From contig JAIXMO010000065.1 in NCBI GenBank assembly GCA_025677825.1, forward strand, positions 87,439-151,438: DNA of 64,000 bases, given 5' to 3'. Positions within the stretch are counted from its first letter, which is position 1. Every line of letters begins with the position of its first letter. The translations under genes and the position numbers were made by a program. Source of the DNA: Helicostylum pulchrum. Taxonomy: Eukaryota; Mucoromycota; Mucoromycetes; Mucorales; Mucoraceae. Below, piece after piece: positions 57,366 through 64,000 of this stretch. Under the pieces are notes generated by a model. The model saw nothing but the letters and a program-made list of their open reading frames with translations. It had not been told where the DNA came from and made no database searches.

Positions 57366-59500
57366 ATGATTGAAAACAACAACGCATCCAATCCAGACAA
57401 TAATATGACATACATATCACAAGAAGAAAATACTTCACATCAAACTGGCTTGGAAGACAATAATGATCCTCCACATGTTATAGGTAATATTATATTTTTT
57501 TCAACTTATATCATATATAGGAACTATAGACATTAATCAATTTATACAGTACAAGACTTTGGTACCGATAATGATATCAATAAACACTTATCTTCTGACG
57601 AAGACGATTCCGTACGTACACCATCGACCGATAGCCCTATGATCGATCAAGCCAACTTAAATCGACCTACGGATCAGCGTAAAATGAAAAATTCTGTGAA
57701 ATTAGACGATACACCTACAGAAGGAAGACCTAGCATTTATTTATTTATCTTTGTCAACCCACTCTCCGGCGATAAAAAGGGTACTGATTTAGTCCATTTA
57801 CCTATCCAGCATTTTCGTCTGCGTAAATTCCCTCAGGTTCAAGTAGAAATTCATAACATTTTGGATGAAGAGGATCGGATCAATGGCATAAAGAATATAG
57901 AGTTAGTAGAAACAAAGGTTACTTTGGGGCAAGTACCTCCACAAGCTCCATCAGAAAGAAGTGGTAGCAATAGTTCTAGCTCAGATTCTTCGAAGCCCGA
58001 AAAAGGTGTCCTATCAAAAGCTGTTCTAACAAGACAGATTCATGTTTGGAGTGCTGGTGGCGACGGTACAGTAATGTCAGGTAAAATATAAAACAATTAG
58101 GAAACGACGAAAAAACTTTTTATTTATTTATTTCTTCGATTTACTAGTTTTCGAACTTTTGGTAGCCCATAATGTCAACCTTGACTTGGTCTTCTTTTCT
58201 TGTAAGTTAAATATTACTCCAAGTTGAAATATAATTTACTTACCTTTTTTTAAAAAATTAATAACAGGCATTCCATTCGGTACCGGTAATGACTTCAGTC
58301 AAGTCCTCGGCTGGGGTCGTACTATCCCTGAAAAGAATATTTTAGGACAAAAACTACAGCACTTGGAAGAACTCATTTCAGATCGATTAGAGAAATCCGA
58401 AGCCGCTCGATTAGATATCTGGCAAATTACAATGACCTGTTTCCCAGGAGGATATGTTCGCCAGGCCGGTCCAAAAGAAAGGAAAGATGGCCATGACGTA
58501 GCTGAAGTAAAAGAACCTCATGATGGAGATGAGTGTAGTCTTATAAGAAAAATGAGTAATTATATGTCGATTGGCGTACAAGGATTCGTAGGGAGGTAAA
58601 GTACACGAATATATATAAATATATATTTCAAAAATGTTGGCACTAATGCAGCGTGGTTTTTTTTTACGTTAGTGGTTTTGAAGCGCATCGTGCAGGAAAT
58701 AGATTGGCTAATATGTTCGTTTATGCTCATGAAAGTACGAAATGGGTATTTTGGAGAAGATTCCCGGACCTAACTCGATTTATTCGTAATATATCTCAAA
58801 AAGACAACATTTTACTTGAATGCCACTCGCCCGAAGAAAAACGAGATAAAAACTACCCTTCTACTTTCAATTCTGATTATCCACGAATGACCAACGATCC
58901 AATTGATTTTGTTATTCAAAATATTCCTCACATTTGGTAAGAAAAAGAATAATCTAGACAAGTTAGACTATTGTACTAATTATAATTAAATCTAGGGGTC
59001 GTGAAGTGGATCTTTGGGGAGAAGCAACCTCAGGGTTAGAATCTGTAGCCAACCGATCTGGCTGTACTGATCCTAGTACATGGAAGCCTCAGCGCGCAAA
59101 TGATGGTAGACTAGAGATTATGACAATTGAAAATATGACAAGTTATTTGAAGAAATTAGCTAATATTCGCGACCACGTATCTCGTATTGGACAGTTCAAT
59201 TCTCCCTTTAAAATTAACTTTCGTGAACCAGAACATCATACGAAAGAAGTTGACAAAGCTCAAAACAGTTCCATGTGGACCAAAACGAAAGCTTTAATCA
59301 AGGATAAAACTCGGCACAAGTACGAAATGGATAACGTCATTTGTACCATGTGTGATGGTGAATTTTACGAAATTAAGGACCCGAAGTCTATCGAATTCAA
59401 TCGATTCGCTCAGATATGGACTCTCGGTAGAGATGATGATATGAATCAAGGCAGACTTGTTACCGACGAATTGGACGCCCAAAAAGACAATGAACAATAA
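57366..59500 (+). CDS. Diacylglycerol kinase (DAGK catalytic + accessory domains)
   Basis: Six exons, 57366-57483, 57550-58080, 58148-58201, 58268-58595, 58673-58936 and 58996-59500, give 599 residues. An acidic, polar N-terminal ~110 residues precedes the catalytic domain: FIFVNPLSGDKKG, VWSAGGDGTVM (GGDGT ATP-binding loop), IPFGTGNDFSQVLGWG and the accessory domain with MSIGVQGFVG(R/S)GFEAHR and NRLANMFVYAHES. There are no C1 or EF-hand domains and no membrane segment, unlike most animal enzymes. It converts diacylglycerol to phosphatidic acid with ATP. The 18-codon exon 3 (VFELLVAHNVNLDLVFFS) is needed to bridge GGDGTVM to CIPFGTGND, and all phases agree. The C-terminus includes VICTMCDGEFYEIKDPKSIEF, close to the usual end of the accessory domain. 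Confidence 0.92.
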
Positions 59501-59689
59501 GAAGCTGCTATTTTTTTTCTATAGTATCAATTGTACTTTAAAGAAACATAATACCAACCTATCTAAACCTATACTAATAACTGTAAATAAGCCTAACACT
59601 ACTACATAATATCAATTATAAATGAATAAAAATCAACAATTTATCTCACATGTAAAAAGAATTACAATTGCTAAAAATGTTAAATTGTG

Positions 59690-60204
59690 TGTCACATACC
59701 GTTGCTTAAAATATGATTTATCTAAAACCTTACGTATCATGTATTATTGAAAAACGAATTGAGCTTAGCTTCCTCTTTTAAAAATAACCCTAATACAGAA
59801 GTATTATAAAAATATGACTTCATAGCGAAGGAATTCGTTATTTTTAGATAAAGTGAAAGGTTTGTCACGGATATAATTCATTTATGTCATATGCTTCCTA
59901 GTGTTGTTACAAATTGTATTTATTTGTAGTGGTAAAAAATAGATAGGTAGTTGAAATGATTAAAAAAGCTGCCCACGGAAAATAGTAGAGTAAAATCTCT
60001 ATCCCAACTCATTTAGGTCATTACTTTTAAGATAAAAGATCGAAATAAAAAAGCGTGTTCTACTGTCACAGTTAAAATTGAATAAGCTGTGTACTACTTC
60101 AAATTAGATATAAATTACTTTAGAATATAAACTCAATAAAAGATCACCTTTTTACTACTATACATTTATTGCTATAAGTCTCATCTATTAAAATAACTCT
60201 GACA
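59690..60204 (+). repeat. Candidate 5' LTR
   Basis: AT-rich sequence that would begin TGTCAC and end CTGACA, with AATAAAAG (about 60135) as possible polyadenylation signal and ATATAAAT (about 60109) as possible TATA box. The ~185 bp between the diacylglycerol kinase stop and 59690 are ordinary 3' flank. Left border uncertain for lack of the partner LTR. Confidence 0.45.
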
Positions 60205-60206
60205 AT

Positions 60207-60218
60207 TGGTAGCACCAG
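60207..60218 (+). other. Candidate primer-binding site
   Basis: TGGTAGCACCAG lies two bases after the putative LTR end. TGGTAGC is complementary to the 3' end of eukaryotic initiator-Met tRNA (GCUACCA), the most common primer of Ty1/Ty3-type elements. Confidence 0.55.
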
Positions 60219-60253
60219 AAGTTAGAAAAATCAGAAATATTATTGTGTTGTGA

Positions 60254-61723
60254 ATGTCATCAGACAGTTCTACTCAAGAAATATTGGATCATCCAACACA
60301 CGTCAAATATAATATTATTACAGCAACAAAAAGAAAATTACCAGCAAACGAAAGAAAAGAATTAGAGGAATTTATAACATCCAGAGGAATTTTAATAGAA
60401 AAATCAGTAAAATCTATTTTTTCAAGACCGGAAAAATTAGCAATAAAACAAGGATCTGAAGCATTATTAGATCACTACCAAGAATATAAGAAAACAATCA
60501 ACAAAGAAGTAATAGAAGATACTGAAATGACGGACGAAGGAAGTTCTACAGTACAAACGAATAAAGCTTTTTCAGAAGAAGAAGTTTTACAGCTTATTTC
60601 CACAGCATTACAACAACAAGAACAACGACAACAGCAGCAACAGCAGCAACAACCACAACAACAATATTTCAACAACCAAATAAGAATCCCTACACCCCCT
60701 ACTTATAATGGTACTAGAGATGTTACTCAGATAAATAATTGGTACACATCTGTGGAACATTATTTAAATTTTTACAGTTTTGAGAAAGCACGTTGGGTAT
60801 CATACGCTGTATCATTACTAACAGACCATGCTCGATTATGGTACTACCGTATGGCTCAACAAATTAACTACGATCTTTCAAACTGGGAATCATTTAAAAT
60901 ATATATGGATATGGAATTCAAACCGAAATATACTTTACAATCTACTAGAGACAGATTATTTGAATTGAAACAAACCTCTACTGTGCAACATTATATAAAG
61001 GAGTTTCAAAATATTTTATTGGAATTGAATATCACTGACGATGAAGCTATGGATAAATTCGCTCGTGGATTAAAGGATCGTGTAAGAGCCCATGTTTTAT
61101 TAAAGGATCCTTTAGATTTGGAGGGCATGTATCAATGTGCAAGAACATTTGAGTCTGCTACACAATACGGCCGAGTATCAACTAATAATCATTCTTCATC
61201 ATCCACAACTATTGACGATCCAATGGATCTTTCAGTCATTGAAATTAAACAACAAAATCAAATATTATTAAATTTATTGAAACAACAGACTTTTAACAAA
61301 CATAATCATGAACAAAAGTCTAATAGTATTAATTGTTTTTACTGTGATAAAGTAGGTCACAAAAAGATAGAATGCCGAAACAAGAAATGGGATGAAGATA
61401 GAGGCATTTTTCAAAACAAAAGAAGTAACTCCAATAGTAATCGCTATCAAAAACCTCAAAATAATTTCAATAGAAAAACTAATAACTATCAAAGACCAAA
61501 TAATTTTCGTCAACAGCTTAATGCATTATTAGACCAATATGATCCTTTAACTATTAACGAAAATCATAAATCTAACCAAAACACAACTGATAATAGTACT
61601 AATAATAGTACTAATAATAAAAATCTTATTGACTTATCTTCATTTGATAGTCAAGACTACTACTCATACCCTGTATTAAAGCCTGATCACTGTTCCCGAA
61701 ACACACAAGCTATCACCCTCTGA
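60254..61723 (+). CDS. gag: Gag polyprotein of Ty3/Gypsy element
   Basis: 489 residues. Residues ~120-135 form a Gln-rich run. The capsid-like core follows at ~145-310: NWYTSVEHYLNFYSF, ARLWYYRMAQQ, SWESFKIYMDMEF-type segment (NWESFKIYMDMEF), VQHYIKEFQNILLEL, and DKFARGLKDRVRAHV, the Retrotrans_gag order. At ~357-370 there is a CCHC zinc knuckle, CFYCDKVGHKKIEC (C-X2-C-X4-H-X4-C), for RNA packaging. The C-terminal part is Asn/Arg/Gln-rich. The frame ends at TGA 61721-61723, inside a 44-bp overlap with pol. The start ATG is the first after the primer-binding site. Confidence 0.92.
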   Translation: MSSDSSTQEILDHPTHVKYNIITATKRKLPANERKELEEFITSRGILIEKSVKSIFSRPEKLAIKQGSEALLDHYQEYKKTINKEVIEDTEMTDEGSSTVQTNKAFSEEEVLQLISTALQQQEQRQQQQQQQQPQQQYFNNQIRIPTPPTYNGTRDVTQINNWYTSVEHYLNFYSFEKARWVSYAVSLLTDHARLWYYRMAQQINYDLSNWESFKIYMDMEFKPKYTLQSTRDRLFELKQTSTVQHYIKEFQNILLELNITDDEAMDKFARGLKDRVRAHVLLKDPLDLEGMYQCARTFESATQYGRVSTNNHSSSSTTIDDPMDLSVIEIKQQNQILLNLLKQQTFNKHNHEQKSNSINCFYCDKVGHKKIECRNKKWDEDRGIFQNKRSNSNSNRYQKPQNNFNRKTNNYQRPNNFRQQLNALLDQYDPLTINENHKSNQNTTDNSTNNSTNNKNLIDLSSFDSQDYYSYPVLKPDHCSRNTQAITL

Positions 61724-64000
61724 TCGATTATTCTTAAACAATCTCGATAGTGCCTCCAATGCCTTGCCCTTATATAAAACTATGGTTGGTGGATCTACTT
61801 TTAAGATTTTGATTGATAGTGGCGCAAGTACCAACTATGTGCACCCAAAATTGATATCTCATGCATTGACAGAAACTGATGTACTTAACCAAGCCGTGGA
61901 AACTGCAGATGGTAAACAAACAAACATAAATAAAAAAATTACATTTCGATTATTTTTAGGAGACAACCATGAATATCAAGAATTAATATCCGCATATGTA
62001 TTTGAATCAAAATTTGATATTATCCTTGGTCGCAACTGGTTAAAAGAAACTGCACCTAAACCTGACTGGTTCAATGATACGTGGGAACTACAAATCGCAA
62101 ATTCTAATAATACTGTAACAATTCATCCAATTCAAAAATCAAAGATAACAACCATAAATAGTATTACTCCTTGTAATCAAAATGATGATACAACCAACAT
62201 TGATTACTTGGTGTCCGCTACTCAAGTCGCTAGATGGCTTAAAAAAGATCAAATAACTGAATGTTTTGTAGTTAATTTTGTAGATGAAAATACAGGCAAT
62301 CATGCAACTATTACACCTATATCACCTATTGATGCTAAAGATATTCAGTTAGACAAAGAATGGAAGGAGGAATTTTCGAAGTTATTTCCATATGCATTCA
62401 AGGGAGATGTAACGGAATTACCACCTCATCGACATACCAGGGATATTATAGTAACTGATCCAAAAGACGCACCACCTATTTTTCATCAACCTTACCGTAT
62501 GAGTCCTCTTGAATTAAATGAATTAAAAAAACAACTTGCGGATCTTGAAAAGAAAGGATTAATTGTACCTACAGCATCACCATATGGATTTCCAATACTT
62601 TTTGTGAGGAAAGCTGGATCAAATAACGCCGACGGAACACCAAAACTACGAATGTGTTGTGATTTCAGAAGTATAAATAAGATTACTATAGCGCAACGAA
62701 TTCCTATTCCAAGGATAGATGAATGCCTAGATCAACTGCATAATAGTACTTGTTTTTCTCAAATTGATTTGATTGGCGCATTCAACCAAGTTCGCTTATC
62801 AGAATCTGATTCAATGAAAGCAACGATATCACATCGCTTTGGACAGCATAGATTTTTAGTAGCCCCATTTGGATTAAAGAATTCAGGACCGTATTTTCAA
62901 GATGTAATTAACAAAGTATTGAAACAATTTGTGGATAAGTTTGTAATTATATATGTTGATGATTTGTTAATCTACTCCAAAAATGAAATTGAACACAAAG
63001 AACATGTAAAACAAGTTTTAAAAAAACTTGATGAAGCCAAATTTATTATTAATATTAAGAAATCACATTTTAACATGAAAGAGCTTACATTTTTAGGTTA
63101 TCATATTTCAAAAGATGGTATTGCTCCTTCACAACAAAAGACAGAAGCAATTCAAAAATGGCCAGTACCAACTAATGTTCAACACGTTCGTCAATTTCTT
63201 GGTTTAACTCAATATTATCGTCGATTTATTCCTCGTTTTGCACATATTGCTTCACCACTTACAGATTTAACAGCAGGTACAGGATATAAAACTCGATCAA
63301 TTGTATGGACTACACAATGTCAAGTTGCTTTTGATTTATTAAAACAAAAATTATCTTCCGCACCGATATTACTTACACCTGACATGCATAAACCTTTTCG
63401 TATAGAATGTGACAGTTCTGATTTTGCAGCAGGAGCTGTACTTTTGCAACAAGATGATAACAGTAACTGGAAACCTTTAGCGTTTGAAAGTAAGCGTTAC
63501 AGCAAAGAAGAAAGGGTGTACCCCGCACAAGAAAGAGAAATGTTGGCCATTCTAATTGCTCTCAGAAAATGGCGATGTTTTATTGATGGTAAAAAATATA
63601 CTGTATTCACTGATCATTTACCTTTAAAATATTATCGCGATCAAAAACACCCCGTGCCTAGGTTGGTAAGATGGATGTCCGAAATCGAACTATATAATCC
63701 AGATATACAATATAAGGCTGGTAAAGAAAATATTATTCCCGATTTGTTGTCTCGTCGTGATGGTCCTAATTGTGTTCCTGCTAATACATCACTCGAACCA
63801 AAATATTTATATAATACAAATACTACTAATACAAATAATTCTTCCTCTTTAAGTAAACCAATTAAATCAATCAAGGATGACCCTATTCAAGATTGGCCTT
63901 TATTATATTTTCGTGAAGAAGAACAATGGCCTCCATTATTAACTCAAGAATTACTCCAAAATAAAAACAAATTCGTCATCAAAAATCAACATATCTATAA
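61680..64000 (+). CDS. pol: Pol polyprotein (protease, reverse transcriptase, RNase H), open to window end
   Basis: A frame in the +1 register relative to gag opens after TAA 61677-61679 and runs without a stop past 64000 (>773 codons). Aspartic protease: LIDSGASTNYVHPKL (active Asp at codon ~46) and FDIILGRNWL. Reverse transcriptase: LPPHRHTRDIIV, GLIVPTASPYGFPILFVRK, RMCCDFRSINK, SQIDLIGAFNQVRL (first catalytic Asp) and IIYVDDLLIYS (YVDD, ~62952-62963). LGYHISKDG, FLGLTQYYRRFI follow. RNase H: FRIECDSSDFAAGAVL, QEREMLAILIALRKW and FTDHLPLKYY, then AGKENIIPDLLSRRDG. The region at the window edge should lead to the integrase zinc finger. Expression would need +1 ribosomal frameshifting or stop bypass in the gag-pol overlap. 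Confidence 0.93.

Larger units (their letters stand above)
59690..64000 (+). mobile_element. Ty3/Gypsy LTR retrotransposon, 5' part, right end outside window
   Basis: Order seen: LTR end with CA (60204), 2-nt gap, primer-binding site, gag (60254-61723), pol in the +1 frame (61680 onward) with protease, reverse transcriptase and RNase H in Ty3/Gypsy order. The integrase and 3' LTR are past 64000. Neither gag nor the visible pol has any stop or frameshift, so the copy looks recent and possibly competent. The left boundary at 59690 (TGTCAC) is a guess matching the terminal TGACA at 60200-60204; TGTCACGG at 59863 is an alternative. No second LTR is available to settle it. Confidence 0.85.

Noticed and set aside
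59863..60204. Shorter LTR starting at TGTCACGG (59863)
   Set aside because: Possible, but TGTCAC at 59690 matches the terminal TGACA equally well; without the second LTR neither can be proved, so the longer one is listed with low confidence.

Overview
The window is nuclear DNA of a filamentous fungus, most likely a mucoralean or closely related Mucoromycota species. The evidence is AT-rich intergenic DNA full of long A/T homopolymers, compact genes with many 50-100 nt GT-AG introns (donors GTAAGT/GTAAAA, acceptors TAG/CAG), standard codon use, eukaryotic housekeeping genes, a Fanzor (eukaryotic TnpB) relic and a Ty3/Gypsy retrotransposon. All gene models were spliced by eye; exon coordinates are given in each entry and reading frames were checked by phase and length.

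Layout. 0-9.3 kb: 3'-truncated endonuclease/exonuclease/phosphatase gene (-), small two-TM probable mitochondrial gene (-), degraded Fanzor (-), GC-rich 184-bp island with complementary ends (candidate structured RNA), an 87-bp tandem duplication, an alpha-arrestin (-) and COQ10 (+). 10-16.7 kb: proteasome alpha5 (+), a Gly/Pro-repeat tail-anchored-like protein (-) and an SH3-WW-WW-RasGEF (-). 16.7-21 kb: gene-poor stretch with one probable transposon-derived fragment. 21-33 kb (-): sphingolipid fatty acid 2-hydroxylase, DNA polymerase epsilon subunit B and a 2567-residue FMP27/Hobbit (BLTP2) lipid-transfer protein. 33-39 kb: a homeodomain gene (-) divergent from a RECQL1-like helicase (+), then a coiled-coil protein with the sequence signatures of a dynein-activating adaptor (+). 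39.8-43.4 kb: accessory island with one expanded-family gene, a DDE-transposase fragment, broken ORFs and a 118-bp tandem duplication. 43.9-59.5 kb: PfkB sugar kinase (-) divergent from a TCP11/SOK1 homologue (+), HSPA12-like protein (-), isoprenylcysteine methylesterase-like hydrolase (+), AIM34-like SAP protein (-) divergent from a universal stress protein (+), and a diacylglycerol kinase (+). 59.7-64 kb: the 5' part (LTR end, primer-binding site, gag, pol through RNase H) of an apparently intact Ty3/Gypsy element that runs off the right edge.

The genes do not form a pathway cluster. There are themes (membrane lipid handling: fatty acid 2-hydroxylase, BLTP2, diacylglycerol kinase; Ras signalling; replication/repair: DPB2, RecQ; Q biosynthesis: COQ10), but this is an ordinary eukaryotic gene neighbourhood with divergent promoter pairs, interrupted by two transposon-rich islands. 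The most notable items are the dynein-adaptor-like gene at 37.5-39.1 kb, the Fanzor relic, the unassigned structured-RNA candidate at 3.43-3.61 kb, and the +1 gag-pol arrangement with CUC-UGA at the gag stop.
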